From Lachnospiraceae bacterium (GTDB taxonomy: Bacteria; Bacillota; Clostridia; Lachnospirales; Lachnospiraceae), in contig JALFLM010000002.1 of the NCBI GenBank assembly GCA_022774705.1, forward strand, positions 1 to 33,940: DNA of 33,940 nt, read 5' to 3'. The notes beneath the pieces were generated by a model. It was given only the letters and a program-made list of their open reading frames with translations. It made no database searches and was not told the DNA's origin. Of this stretch, positions 23,764 through 33,217 are shown one piece after another; within the stretch, counting starts at the first letter, position 1, and every line of letters begins with the position of its first letter. Made by a program: the position numbers and the translations under genes.

Positions 23764-25296
23764 ATGGCAGTATATTTATTTGCAGCGATTGATGTGGGCT
23801 CCTATGATCTGGGTATGACGATTTACCAAATATCGGAAAAGGGCGGCATCAAAGCCATTGAGCATCTGCGTCAGAATGTTGCTGCGGGGCATGATACATA
23901 CCGTCGGGGACGTATCAGCTACTCGCACATCAATGAAATATGCGGTATTTTAAAAGATTTTTCTGAAGTGATGAAAAGCTATCATATCAGCAGCTACCGG
24001 GCATACGGCACAAGTGCCCTCAGAGAAGCGGAAAACCGGGAAATCGTGCTGGATCAGATCAAGATCCGGACCGGTATTGATGTGACCGTTCTGGGCAATG
24101 CAGAGCAGCGTTTTCTCTGCTACAAGGCGATTGCCATGAGGGAAGCGGAGTTTGAGGCGATTATTCAGAAGGGAACCGCCATTGCGGATGTGGGCTCAGG
24201 CAGTACGCAGCTGTCCCTGTTTGACAAGGACGCGCTGGTTACAACCCAGTATCTGAAAATCGGTTCGGTGCGTTCTCAGGATATGCTGGATTTTGTGGGG
24301 ACCAATCTGCAGGATCGCAAGAATCTGACGGAGGAACTGATCGATGCCGATATGGAGACATTCAGACGGCTGTATCTGAAGGACAGAAAGATTCAGAACC
24401 TTATTGTGACAGGCATGTGCGCTCCCTTTCTTGGAAAGCGGCCGGACGGGTCACAGAAAGACCGCCTGACAGCCGGTGAATTCAATGAGATTTACGAAAA
24501 GGTTATTACCATGACGCCCTATGAACTGAGCCGTGTCATTGATATTTCCATTGAACATGCATCACTGATGCTGCCCAGCGTTATGATTTACAAAAAGATA
24601 CTGGATATCACAGGTGCGGAGCTGATGTGGATTCCCGGCGTATCTCTGTCTGACGGAATTGTAGCGGAGTTTGCTCTGAATAAGAAGCTGATTTATTTTG
24701 ATCATGATTTTACGGAGGATATTCTGTACTCTGCAAGAAATATCGCGAAACGCTACAAGTCAAACCAGAAGCATGCTCAGAGTCTGGAAAAGCTGGCGCT
24801 GGTTATATTTGACAGCACAAAGAAATACCACGGCCTCGGAAAGCGGGAGCGTCTGCTGCTGCGAATCGCCGCAATTCTCCATGACTGCGGCAAGTTTGTC
24901 AGTATGACGGATCCGGCGGACTGCGGGTATTATATTATCATGTCCACGGAAATTATCGGTCTGTCTCAGGCGGAGCAGCGGTTGATCGCCAATATTGTAA
25001 AATATTATCCGCAGGATTTTGATTACGGGGTACTGAAAGAAGAAGGCGTTGAAAAACGCAATGTAATCGCCAAACTGGTGGCGATTCTGAAGGTTGCCGG
25101 TGTGCTGGACCGCAGCCACAGGCAGAAAATCGATTCGATCCGCTGTACCATCAAGGGCGATCAGCTGATTCTGACCACAGATGCAGTAAAGGATATTACT
25201 CTGGAGCAGAATCTGCTGTCTTCCAAGGCTGACTTTTTTGAAGAAGTGTATGGCATTCGTCCTGTCCTCAGACGGAAACGTATATCACGGCTTTAA
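23764..25296 (+). CDS. Ppx/GppA phosphatase family protein with HD domain
   Basis: This 510-residue protein has the ASKHA-fold Ppx/GppA region in its N-terminal 300 residues, with phosphate-binding loops AIDVGSYD and ADVGSGST. A C-terminal HD-type domain contains ILHDCGK, with H373 and D374. Relatives hydrolyse polyphosphate or (p)ppGpp; the two cannot be told apart here. Adjacency to ppk1, 15 nt downstream, favours polyphosphate turnover. AAAGGAGG gives a strong ribosome binding site. The pairing puts synthesis and degradation enzymes in one transcript. Confidence 0.9.
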   Translation: MAVYLFAAIDVGSYDLGMTIYQISEKGGIKAIEHLRQNVAAGHDTYRRGRISYSHINEICGILKDFSEVMKSYHISSYRAYGTSALREAENREIVLDQIKIRTGIDVTVLGNAEQRFLCYKAIAMREAEFEAIIQKGTAIADVGSGSTQLSLFDKDALVTTQYLKIGSVRSQDMLDFVGTNLQDRKNLTEELIDADMETFRRLYLKDRKIQNLIVTGMCAPFLGKRPDGSQKDRLTAGEFNEIYEKVITMTPYELSRVIDISIEHASLMLPSVMIYKKILDITGAELMWIPGVSLSDGIVAEFALNKKLIYFDHDFTEDILYSARNIAKRYKSNQKHAQSLEKLALVIFDSTKKYHGLGKRERLLLRIAAILHDCGKFVSMTDPADCGYYIIMSTEIIGLSQAEQRLIANIVKYYPQDFDYGVLKEEGVEKRNVIAKLVAILKVAGVLDRSHRQKIDSIRCTIKGDQLILTTDAVKDITLEQNLLSSKADFFEEVYGIRPVLRRKRISRL

Positions 25297-25311
25297 TGTG
25301 GAGGAAAATTC

Positions 25312-27558
25312 ATGGTTGAAACAAAAAATGAAAATAAAAAAGATTTTACAAAATATGAATATTACAGAAACCGGGAACTGAGCTGGCTGGCTTTTAACGA
25401 GCGGGTGCTCAGTGAAGCAAAGGATAAGACTATTCCCCTTCTGGAGCGCTGCAAGTTCCTGGGAATCACAGCATCCAATCTGGATGAATTTATCATGGTC
25501 CGCGTGGCTTCTCTGAAAGATCAGGTAAGCGCCGGATATGAAAAGCCCGATATTGCCGGCATGAATGCTAAAGAGCAGCTGGATGCGCTGATGCCTGCAA
25601 TTCATGAATTTACGGAACAGCAGTATCAGGTTTACAACCGTTCTCTTCTGCCTGCTCTGAAAAAGGCCGGCATCGAAGTGATTACGGCTCATGAGGATCT
25701 GACACCGGAGCAGGGTGCCGTGGTGGACAAGTATTTTATGGAATCAGTTTATCCGGTACTGACGCCCATGGCGGTGGATCCGTCCCGTCCTTTCCCTCTG
25801 GTACGCAACAAATCCCTGAATATTGCCGTCCTTCTCCAGTATAAAAAAGAGAAAAAGGAAGATAAAAAGGGGGAGAAAGGCGAAAAAGGGGAGAAAAACA
25901 GCGGCAAAGGCAGTCTTTTAAACCACGCCAAGGAAGTGGAATTCGTTACGGTGCAGGTTCCTTCCGTGCTGCCCCGGATCTTCCGTTTACCGGAAAAAGG
26001 CTGCAAACTGATTCTGCTGGAGGAGATCATCGAACGAAACATCGGCAAGCTGTTCCTGAATTATGATATTATGTGTGCACATCCTTACCGTGTTATGAGA
26101 AATTCTGATCTGGCCATTGATGAGGAAGAAGCGGTGGATCTGCTGCGCACCATTGAAAAACAGCTGAAAAAGCGGGCCTGGGGCGAAGTCATCCGTCTGG
26201 AGGTTCAGGCAGATATGGACAAACGCCTGTTAAAATATCTGAAAAAGGAATTCAACATTCACGAGGAGGATATTTTTAAGATCAACGGACCGCTGGATAT
26301 TACCATGATGTCCAAAATCTCCGGTGCTGCCGGTGATGAATTTGCTCATCTGAAGGATCCGAAGCATGTGCCTCAGCCCATTCCTCAGTTCCAGAATGAC
26401 GATGATATTTTCACAAATATCCGCAAAGGCGATATTCTGATGCATCATCCTTATCAGACCTTTGACAATGTGGTGGATTTTGTCCGTCAGGCGGCGAATG
26501 ACCCCACCGTGCTTGCCATCAAGCAGACCCTGTACCGTGTCAGCGGCAACTCTCCCATCATTGCGGCTCTGGCAAAGGCAGCGGAGAACGGCAAGCAGGT
26601 TACGGTTCTGGTGGAACTGAAGGCACGTTTTGATGAGGAGAACAACATCCACTGGGCCAAAAAGCTGGAGCGGGCCGGCTGCCACGTTATCTATGGTCTG
26701 CTGGGGTTGAAAACCCACTGCAAGATCACACTGGTTGTCCGCATGGAGGAAGACGGTATACGCCGCTATGTTCATCTTGGAACCGGCAATTACAATGATT
26801 CCACGGCAAAATTATATACGGACACCGGTCTGATGACCTGCAACGAGAAGATCGGTGAGGATGCCACAGCGGTATTCAACATGCTTTCCGGCTATTCGGA
26901 ACCGCTGTACTGGAACGCGCTGGCAGTCGCTCCTCTGTGGCTGAAGGATAAATTTCTGTATCTCATCGGCAGGGAACGGGATCTGGCGCTGGAAGGAAAG
27001 CCTGCGCGCATCGTTGCCAAGATGAATTCCCTGAGCGACCCGGTGATTATCAGGGCGCTGTATGAGGCTTCCTCCGCAGGTGTGAAGATCGATCTGATCG
27101 TCCGCGGTATCTGCTGTCTGAAAACAGGTATCCCCGGGGTCAGCGAGAATATTACAGTGCGTTCCATCGTGGGTACTTTTCTGGAGCACAGCCGCATCTA
27201 CTATTTCCTTAATAATGGTGCTGAGGAAGTTTACATGGCCAGTGCCGACTGGATGCCGCGAAATCTGGACCGCCGGGTGGAGATCATGTTCCCTGTGGAG
27301 GACCCGGCTCTGAAAGAAGAGGTTAAGGAGATTCTCCGGGTTACTCTGGCGGACAATCTGAAAGCACGCTTTCTGCAGCCTGATGGTTCCTACGAGAAAG
27401 TGGACCGCAGAGGCAAAATACCTTTCTGTGCACAGGATTATTTTGTGACAGAAGCGGCTGCACGGGTGCTGCATCCGGAAAAAACCACGGACACGAGACG
27501 TTTTATTCCCATGACTGCATTTGAGGATAATCAGGAGGGTGATAACGATGCTGATTGA
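25312..27558 (+). CDS. ppk1: Polyphosphate kinase 1
   Basis: This 748-residue enzyme reversibly builds polyphosphate from ATP. The phosphoacceptor histidine is H469 in GLKTHCK, with H488 in HLGTGNYN. Their 19-residue spacing equals that of the E. coli H435/H454 pair. LEHSRIYYF and ADWMPRNLDRR complete the C-terminal active site. The N-terminal ELSWLAFNERVL motif is also typical. A Lys/Glu/Gly-rich insertion near 178-205 interrupts the head region and looks lineage-specific. The gene starts after GGAGG and overlaps the dipeptidase gene by 11 nt, suggesting translational coupling. Confidence 0.97.
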   Translation: MVETKNENKKDFTKYEYYRNRELSWLAFNERVLSEAKDKTIPLLERCKFLGITASNLDEFIMVRVASLKDQVSAGYEKPDIAGMNAKEQLDALMPAIHEFTEQQYQVYNRSLLPALKKAGIEVITAHEDLTPEQGAVVDKYFMESVYPVLTPMAVDPSRPFPLVRNKSLNIAVLLQYKKEKKEDKKGEKGEKGEKNSGKGSLLNHAKEVEFVTVQVPSVLPRIFRLPEKGCKLILLEEIIERNIGKLFLNYDIMCAHPYRVMRNSDLAIDEEEAVDLLRTIEKQLKKRAWGEVIRLEVQADMDKRLLKYLKKEFNIHEEDIFKINGPLDITMMSKISGAAGDEFAHLKDPKHVPQPIPQFQNDDDIFTNIRKGDILMHHPYQTFDNVVDFVRQAANDPTVLAIKQTLYRVSGNSPIIAALAKAAENGKQVTVLVELKARFDEENNIHWAKKLERAGCHVIYGLLGLKTHCKITLVVRMEEDGIRRYVHLGTGNYNDSTAKLYTDTGLMTCNEKIGEDATAVFNMLSGYSEPLYWNALAVAPLWLKDKFLYLIGRERDLALEGKPARIVAKMNSLSDPVIIRALYEASSAGVKIDLIVRGICCLKTGIPGVSENITVRSIVGTFLEHSRIYYFLNNGAEEVYMASADWMPRNLDRRVEIMFPVEDPALKEEVKEILRVTLADNLKARFLQPDGSYEKVDRRGKIPFCAQDYFVTEAAARVLHPEKTTDTRRFIPMTAFEDNQEGDNDAD

Positions 27559-28525
27559 TATGCATTGTGACACCATCTATGAGCTGAGTGCGCATCCGGA
27601 TCAGTCTCTGCTGGACAATCAGCTGGCCATCGATGTGGAAAAGCTGCGCAGGGGAAATTATCTGCTGCAGAATTTTGCTCTGTTTGTCTATAATCGGGAG
27701 GGATCTGATCCCTACGAAATCTGCCTCGGACTGTATGACTGCTTCCGGAAGCAGATGGAGCTGGCAGCCGGAGAAATCCGTCAGGTGACCCGGGTGGAAG
27801 AGATAGAACAGAATCATAAGGAAGGAATCCTTTCTGCGCTGCTGACCATCGAGGAGGGGGCTGTCTGCCGCGGCAGTACCGATCTTCTGCAGGAATTCTA
27901 TGATAAGGGCGTGCGTATGATGACGCTGACCTGGAATTTTGAAAATGAAATCGGTTATCCCAACTGTATCATCGATCACAACGGAAAGAGGAAACCTTTT
28001 GCCAATGAGGATCAGGGGCTGAAACCTGCCGGTTTTGAAATTCTGGAAGCCATGGAAAGTATGGGAATGATCGTGGATGTTTCCCACCTTTCCGATGCGG
28101 GATTCATGGATGTGGCGTCGAAGCTGAAGGTTCCGTTTACAGCCAGTCATTCCAACAGCCGGGAAATCTGTCCCCATCCCCGGAATCTGACTGATCAGAT
28201 GCTGCGGATCCTGGGTGAAAAAGGCGGAGTGGCAGGTCTTAATCTGTATGGTTCTTTTGTCAATCCCATGCTGACCTCTGGTGAGACGGACTGTCGGCTC
28301 GCCGACCTGATGAAGCATGCACATCATATGGCTGATGTGGGAGGCATGGACTGTGTTGCTCTGGGAACCGATTTTGACGGTTTTGAAGGAGAAGGGGAGC
28401 TTCGCACTGCCGCGGATATGAAGAATCTGCCGGAATATCTGCATCAAAGCGGATTTACCTGGGATGAAGTGGATAAAATTACATATAAAAACGCAGCCCG
28501 TGTATATCAGGAAATTTTAAAATAA
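27548..28525 (+). CDS. Membrane dipeptidase family (peptidase M19) protein
   Basis: This 325-residue zinc dipeptidase has the metal-binding HCD motif (H6 and D8), a TIEEG segment supplying the bridging glutamate, VSHLSD and SHSNSR histidines, and GTDFDGFE near the C-terminus. No signal peptide is seen, so it is cytoplasmic, like other bacterial M19 enzymes that act on dipeptides with a C-terminal L- or D-residue. The start at 27548 follows GGAGGG inside the end of ppk1, and the two reading frames overlap by 11 nt. A 112-nt gap follows. Confidence 0.93.
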   Translation: MLIDMHCDTIYELSAHPDQSLLDNQLAIDVEKLRRGNYLLQNFALFVYNREGSDPYEICLGLYDCFRKQMELAAGEIRQVTRVEEIEQNHKEGILSALLTIEEGAVCRGSTDLLQEFYDKGVRMMTLTWNFENEIGYPNCIIDHNGKRKPFANEDQGLKPAGFEILEAMESMGMIVDVSHLSDAGFMDVASKLKVPFTASHSNSREICPHPRNLTDQMLRILGEKGGVAGLNLYGSFVNPMLTSGETDCRLADLMKHAHHMADVGGMDCVALGTDFDGFEGEGELRTAADMKNLPEYLHQSGFTWDEVDKITYKNAARVYQEILK

Positions 28526-28637
28526 AAAGCAGCATTTCAGAGCCGGACGTGAAACACTCTGTGTTTTTGCAGTGCGGCTTATCCGGGCCGGTTTCATAAG
28601 AACTGCCCGGTCCGGAAATATCTGCAGGAGGCAGGGA

Positions 28638-29363
28638 ATGTATTATACATTTAAAAGCAGGGTCCGTTACAGTGAATGTGACCGGAACGGACGACTGTCG
28701 CTGGCAAATATGATAAATTATTTTCAGGACTGCTCTGTATTTCAGTCTGAATATGTGGGGCAGGGTGTGGAAAAACTGGAGAAGGAAGGGAAGATATGGG
28801 TTCTTTCTTCCTGGAAGCTGGAAATCGATTATGTTCCTGCACTGGGTGATGAAATTGAAATCGGTACCTTTGCTGTGGGCTTCCGCGGTTTTTACGGCTT
28901 CCGAAACTTCTTTATGAAAGATGACAGCGGAAATTATCTGGTAAAGGTATATTCCATCTGGACGTTTCTCGATACGAAGACAGGTCATCCTGCAAAGGTG
29001 TGTCGGGAAGATATGGAGGCGTACGGTGTGGAACCGGAGCTGCCCATGAAGGATAAAAGCCGGAAGATTCCCGCCCCCGGCCCGGATGCGCGGGTGGAGG
29101 AAAAAAATCCTGTGGAGGTATGCAGCTATCATCTGGATACAAATCATCACATGAATAACGGAAGATATGTAGAGATTGCATCTGCCTGGCTGCCGGAGGA
29201 TTTTCGGACGGAAAGCGTGCATGTTTCCTATAAAAAAGCAGTAGTTGCGGGGGATGTTCTTTATCCTGTGGTGTATTGTATGGAAAACAGATATCAGATC
29301 GCCCTGAGAAACCGGGACGGGGAGGATTACTGTGTCTGTGAATTCTGCAGGAAGGATCACTGA
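28638..29363 (+). CDS. Acyl-ACP thioesterase
   Basis: This 241-residue protein of the bacterial FatA-type family has two hotdog domains. The N-terminal one begins with SRVRYSECDRNGRLSLANM. The C-terminal one carries LDTNHHMNNGRYVE, the equivalent of the catalytic Asn/His region of plant thioesterases. It should release free fatty acids from acyl carrier protein, with unknown chain length. The start at 28638 follows AGGAGGCAGGGA; an in-frame extension upstream to 28572 is not conserved in character. A small hairpin pairing CCGGGC with GCCCGG precedes the ribosome binding site. Confidence 0.92.
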   Translation: MYYTFKSRVRYSECDRNGRLSLANMINYFQDCSVFQSEYVGQGVEKLEKEGKIWVLSSWKLEIDYVPALGDEIEIGTFAVGFRGFYGFRNFFMKDDSGNYLVKVYSIWTFLDTKTGHPAKVCREDMEAYGVEPELPMKDKSRKIPAPGPDARVEEKNPVEVCSYHLDTNHHMNNGRYVEIASAWLPEDFRTESVHVSYKKAVVAGDVLYPVVYCMENRYQIALRNRDGEDYCVCEFCRKDH

Positions 29364-29413
29364 GAAAACATGTGCTGCAGAAGCGTTACTAAATTTAGAA
29401 AGGTTATATATTT

Positions 29414-30259
29414 ATGATAGAATTAGGAAAGACCCAGGAGCTGGTCATTCACCGGATCAATGAGCACGGAGGCTTTTTAGGTGAGCCTCACGACAGTAAA
29501 AATGTAGTACTGCTTCCGGGCAGACAGCTGCCTCAGGGCGCCGTCTGCGGTGACAGTATCCAGGTGTTCGTATACCGGGATTCCCGTGACCGTCTCATTG
29601 CCACGGTTCACAAACCGGCCATGGAGCTGGGACAGATTGCCCGCCTGAAGGTGGTTTCCACCAGTAAGATCGGTGCATTTCTGGACTGGGGTCTGGAAAA
29701 GGATCTGTTTCTTCCTTTTAAGGAGCAGACCGGCAAAATCAAAAAAAATGATTACTGTGTTGTAAAGCTTTACATTGATAAAAGTGATCGTCTGTGCGCA
29801 TCCATGAAGGTTTACGATCTGATGGAAGCTCCCAGCCCCTATAAAACGGGTGATCAGGTAAAAGGCGTCATCTATCAGCTCAGTGAAACGCTGGGCGCGC
29901 TGGTAGCCGTGGATATGCGTTATCACGGGCTGATTCCGCTGAAGGAGCTGTTCGGGGAACACCGGGTAGGCGATCTGGTGGAGGCCCGTGTTACCAGGGT
30001 ACGTGAGGACGGAAGACTGAATCTTTCCATCCGTGAGAAGGCGTACCGTCAGATGGATCTGGATGCAGATGCGGTGTATAAGCGGATTGAACAGCGCGGA
30101 GGGCATCTGCCGTTTACGGATAAAGCAGCTCCCATGGTAATAGAGAAAGAATTCGGATTGAGTAAAAATGCATTTAAAAGAGCAGTCGGAAGGCTTCTGA
30201 AGGAGAAAAAGATTCAGATAACCGAAAGCGGAATCGACCTTGTGGAGGCAGACAAATAG
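29414..30259 (+). CDS. CvfB-like S1 RNA-binding protein
   Basis: This 281-residue protein has tandem S1-type OB folds covering about 1-215 and a C-terminal winged-helix region of about 60 residues. KIGAFLDWGLEKDLFLPF and the VEARVTRVREDGRLNLS segment are typical of the CvfB/YitL family. Members bind RNA and affect virulence or stress gene expression in Gram-positive bacteria. AGAAAGG lies about 11 nt before the ATG, a rather long spacing. It is the last gene of the folC-to-cvfB run. Confidence 0.9.
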   Translation: MIELGKTQELVIHRINEHGGFLGEPHDSKNVVLLPGRQLPQGAVCGDSIQVFVYRDSRDRLIATVHKPAMELGQIARLKVVSTSKIGAFLDWGLEKDLFLPFKEQTGKIKKNDYCVVKLYIDKSDRLCASMKVYDLMEAPSPYKTGDQVKGVIYQLSETLGALVAVDMRYHGLIPLKELFGEHRVGDLVEARVTRVREDGRLNLSIREKAYRQMDLDADAVYKRIEQRGGHLPFTDKAAPMVIEKEFGLSKNAFKRAVGRLLKEKKIQITESGIDLVEADK

Positions 30260-30691
30260 AGGCAGTTTCGGGATATCTGTGTGTTTTTATACGAATAGAA
30301 ATACATGCTTTTTCAGTGGTATCAATATCCACAAAAAAAGTTTGCAATTCTGGCTAAATGTTATAAATCGGGCGGGTTTTTTATGTAATTCCGACCCGAT
30401 TCTTAATTTTCACCAGAAAATCCTTTTGATTTTCGACATATCTGAGAAAAAAAATCATGATATGAGAAAAGATTGGCAGAAAGAACAATGATTCCAAAAT
30501 GGACCTGAAAAGTTTGGGTGAGTTTTAACATGAAAACAGGGACCAGTCATAAAATCCACTAAGATGGGAAACTTTTTTTGGTTAATTAACACATGGTAAA
30601 AAAACGCAATTTCATGTAGGATAAAGCTATCACAAAGGTTAGCAGGCTGTAAGCGGCAGCCGGAATATTAATTAAGCAGAGGAGTATTAAA
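30260..30691. promoter_or_regulatory. 432-nt AT-rich gap before msmK
   Basis: It begins with a possible terminator: AATCGGG (30366-30372) pairs with CCCGATT (30395-30401), with a T-rich loop and tail. TTAACA (30525-30530) and CATAAA (30548-30553), 17 bp apart, are a candidate promoter for msmK. A GGTTAATTAACA palindrome-like site lies near 30580-30591. I see no gene; a short frame at 30240-30491 has no coding character. Confidence 0.4.
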
Positions 30692-31795
30692 ATGGCTGGT
30701 TTAAAATTAAAACATATTTACAAAAGATATCCCAATGGTTTTGAAGCTGTAAAAGATTTCAACATGGAAATCGAAGATAAGGAATTCATCATCTTTGTAG
30801 GTCCTTCAGGTTGTGGTAAATCTACTACACTTCGTATGGTTGCAGGTCTGGAAGAAATCACAGAAGGTGAACTGTGGATTGGCGACAAGCTTTGTAACGA
30901 TGTTGAACCCAAGGACAGAGATATTGCAATGGTATTCCAGAACTACGCTCTGTATCCTCATATGACAGTTTATGACAACATGGCTTTCGGTCTGAAGTTA
31001 AGAAAAGTTCCGAAAGATCAGATTGATAAGGCAGTTAAGAACGCAGCTAAGATCCTTGGTATCGAACAGCTGCTGGATCGTAAACCGAAGGCTCTGTCAG
31101 GTGGTCAGAGACAGCGAGTTGCTATGGGACGTGCTATTGTCCGCAGCCCCAAGGTATTCCTGATGGACGAACCTCTGTCAAACCTGGATGCAAAACTTCG
31201 TGTTCAGATGCGTATCGAAATTTCCAAACTGCACAAACAGCTGGGAACAACCATCATCTACGTAACACATGACCAGACAGAAGCTATGACACTGGGCTCC
31301 AGAATCGTAGTTATGAAAGACGGCGTTGTACAGCAGATTGATTCTCCTCAGAATCTGTACGATCACCCTTACAACAAGTTCGTTGCAGGTTTCATGGGTT
31401 CACCGCAGATGAACATCCTCAATGCAAAATGCGGCAAGGACGGCAATCAGGTTACTCTTACATTCGGCGGCGGTACAATCAAGCTGGATAAAGAAAAATC
31501 CGCTATGCTGACAAACTATGTCGGCAAGGAAGTTTCCTTCGGTATCCGTCCTGAAGACGTACATGATGACCCTGCATTCATCGCTGAAAACCCTGATATG
31601 GTTATCAACGCTACCATCCGCGTATACGAAATGTTAGGTGCTGAAGTTTACCTGTACTTTGATATTGATGACACCAACGTAACAGCAAGAGTTAAACCTG
31701 ATACAACAGCAAGACCCGGCAGCCAGGTTAAATTCGCTCTCGATATCAAGAAGATTCATGTATTCGACAATGAAACAGAACTGACTATTTTCTAA
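30692..31795 (+). CDS. msmK: Sugar ABC transporter ATPase, MsmK/UgpC type
   Basis: This 367-residue ATPase energises carbohydrate importers. Walker A GPSGCGKST is at 37-45, followed by the Q-loop (VFQNYALYPHM), the signature LSGGQRQRVAMGRAI, Walker B VFLMDEPLSNLDAKLR and the switch histidine in YVTHDQ. The C-terminal MalK-like regulatory OB domain contains FGIRPEDVH. No permease or binding-protein gene is adjacent, so it probably serves several sugar transporters, as MsmK does in other Firmicutes. Codons are more biased towards common, AT-rich choices than in neighbouring genes, which suggests high expression. GAGGAG precedes the start. Confidence 0.94.
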   Translation: MAGLKLKHIYKRYPNGFEAVKDFNMEIEDKEFIIFVGPSGCGKSTTLRMVAGLEEITEGELWIGDKLCNDVEPKDRDIAMVFQNYALYPHMTVYDNMAFGLKLRKVPKDQIDKAVKNAAKILGIEQLLDRKPKALSGGQRQRVAMGRAIVRSPKVFLMDEPLSNLDAKLRVQMRIEISKLHKQLGTTIIYVTHDQTEAMTLGSRIVVMKDGVVQQIDSPQNLYDHPYNKFVAGFMGSPQMNILNAKCGKDGNQVTLTFGGGTIKLDKEKSAMLTNYVGKEVSFGIRPEDVHDDPAFIAENPDMVINATIRVYEMLGAEVYLYFDIDDTNVTARVKPDTTARPGSQVKFALDIKKIHVFDNETELTIF

Positions 31796-31847
31796 TAGTA
31801 AGATTTGACATTTTGAACAGAAATGTAACACTGTTCTGAACTGTGAG

Positions 31848-31890
31848 AGAGGAAATATGGAAAAAATTCATATTTCCTCTTTTTTTTTTC
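31848..31890 (+). terminator. Strong rho-independent terminator of msmK
   Basis: AGAGGAAATATG (31848-31859) pairs perfectly with CATATTTCCTCT (31869-31880), followed by about nine T residues. A smaller hairpin pairing GAACAG (31815-31820) with CTGTTC (31831-31836) lies just before it. Confidence 0.92.
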
Positions 31891-31981
31891 CGGATTTTAG
31901 AGTATCATATACAGTGATGGATTCTATGAATCCGATTTGGGAATGGAAAAACATCAGAACAACAAAAAGGAGATGTAATTT

Positions 31982-33070
31982 ATGATTTCAAACCAGATTC
32001 TTCTGAATACGATTGAAGGACTGAAAGCGATTACCAGAGTGGATCTCTGTGTATCAGATACAGAGGGAAAAATTCTGGCCTCCACCTTTCAGGATGCTGA
32101 AGATTACGAACAGGCTATTGTCAATTTCGTAGAGTCTCCTGCCGACAGCCAGGTTCTTCAGGGATATCAGTTTTTCAAGGTATTCGATGAAAATCAGCTC
32201 GAATATGTACTGCTGGCAAGAGGTGCCGGTGATGATGTGTACATGATAGGTAAGATGGTGGTATTTCAGATTCAGAACCTGCTGGTTGCATATAAAGAGA
32301 GATTTGACAAAGACAACTTTATTAAAAACCTGCTTCTGGACAACCTGCTTCTGGTGGATATCTACAATCGTGCCAAGAAGCTTCACATTGATATCAGTGT
32401 GAGACGTATCGTATTTGTAATTGAGACACGCAATGAGAATGACAGCAATGCACTGGAAACTGTAAAGAGCCTGTTTGCAGCAAGAAATAAGGACTTTATC
32501 ACTGCGGTAGATGAAAAGAACATCATTCTGGTGAAGGAATTAAAGCCTACCGAAAGCTATGAGGATATGGATAAGACCGCAAAGGTGATTCTGGATATGC
32601 TCAATACGGAAGCCATGTCCAAGGTTCACATTGCCTACGGTACCATCGTTCATGAAATCAAGGAAGTATCACGTTCCTACAAGGAAGCGAAGATGGCTCT
32701 CGATGTAGGCAAGATTTTCTACAGTGACAAGAACGTGGTTGCCTACAACAATCTGGGGATTGGCCGTCTGATCTATCAGCTGCCCATGTCACTGTGCCGT
32801 ATGTTCATCAAAGAGATTTTCGACGGCAAGTCACCTGATGATCTGGACGAAGAAACCCTTACAACCATCAACAAGTTCTTCGAGAACAACCTCAACGTAT
32901 CCGAGACTTCACGTCAGCTGTATATCCACAGAAATACGCTGGTTTACCGTCTCGACAAGCTGCAGAAGAGTACAGGTCTCGATCTGAGAGTATTTGAAGA
33001 TGCAATCACCTTCAAGATCGCTCTTATGGTTGTGAAGTACATGAATTATATGGAAACACTGAACAATTAG
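31982..33070 (+). CDS. CdaR/PucR-family transcriptional regulator
   Basis: This 362-residue protein ends in a PucR-type helix-turn-helix. The stretch NVSETSRQLYIHRNTLVYRL, near residues 302-321, is the diagnostic DNA-binding motif. The N-terminal 110 residues resemble the sugar-diacid recognition domain of CdaR, and a GGDEF-like linker domain lies between. The effector is unknown; relatives respond to sugar diacids, purines or other small molecules. AAAAAGGAG precedes the start. It lies 186 nt after msmK behind a strong terminator, so it is transcribed separately, but its codon use resembles msmK. Confidence 0.88.
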   Translation: MISNQILLNTIEGLKAITRVDLCVSDTEGKILASTFQDAEDYEQAIVNFVESPADSQVLQGYQFFKVFDENQLEYVLLARGAGDDVYMIGKMVVFQIQNLLVAYKERFDKDNFIKNLLLDNLLLVDIYNRAKKLHIDISVRRIVFVIETRNENDSNALETVKSLFAARNKDFITAVDEKNIILVKELKPTESYEDMDKTAKVILDMLNTEAMSKVHIAYGTIVHEIKEVSRSYKEAKMALDVGKIFYSDKNVVAYNNLGIGRLIYQLPMSLCRMFIKEIFDGKSPDDLDEETLTTINKFFENNLNVSETSRQLYIHRNTLVYRLDKLQKSTGLDLRVFEDAITFKIALMVVKYMNYMETLNN

Positions 33071-33119
33071 TGTGATCTGACGGAGATGTTCATGTAATTA
33101 TTATAATTTGATGCAACTG

Positions 33120-33150
33120 CTGCCGGGGCATGTCTGCTCCGGCAGTTTTT
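33120..33150 (+). terminator. Rho-independent terminator of the CdaR-like regulator gene
   Basis: CTGCCGGGGC (33120-33129) pairs with GCTCCGGCAG (33136-33145) over 10 bp including one G-T pair, followed by TTTTT. Confidence 0.88.
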
Positions 33151-33217
33151 ATGCAACAGGAAATCTGCCAGGAAACTGGATTTTCTGCTGTGTACAGGAG
33201 AAATTTTCGGGGGGATT

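Noticed and set aside
30240-30491. 83-codon frame after the CvfB-like gene
   Set aside because: It starts inside that gene with no ribosome binding site, and the composition is that of AT-rich intergenic DNA.
30580-30625. Catabolite-responsive (cre) site upstream of msmK
   Set aside because: The AAACGCAATTTCA stretch does not keep the spacing of the cre consensus.
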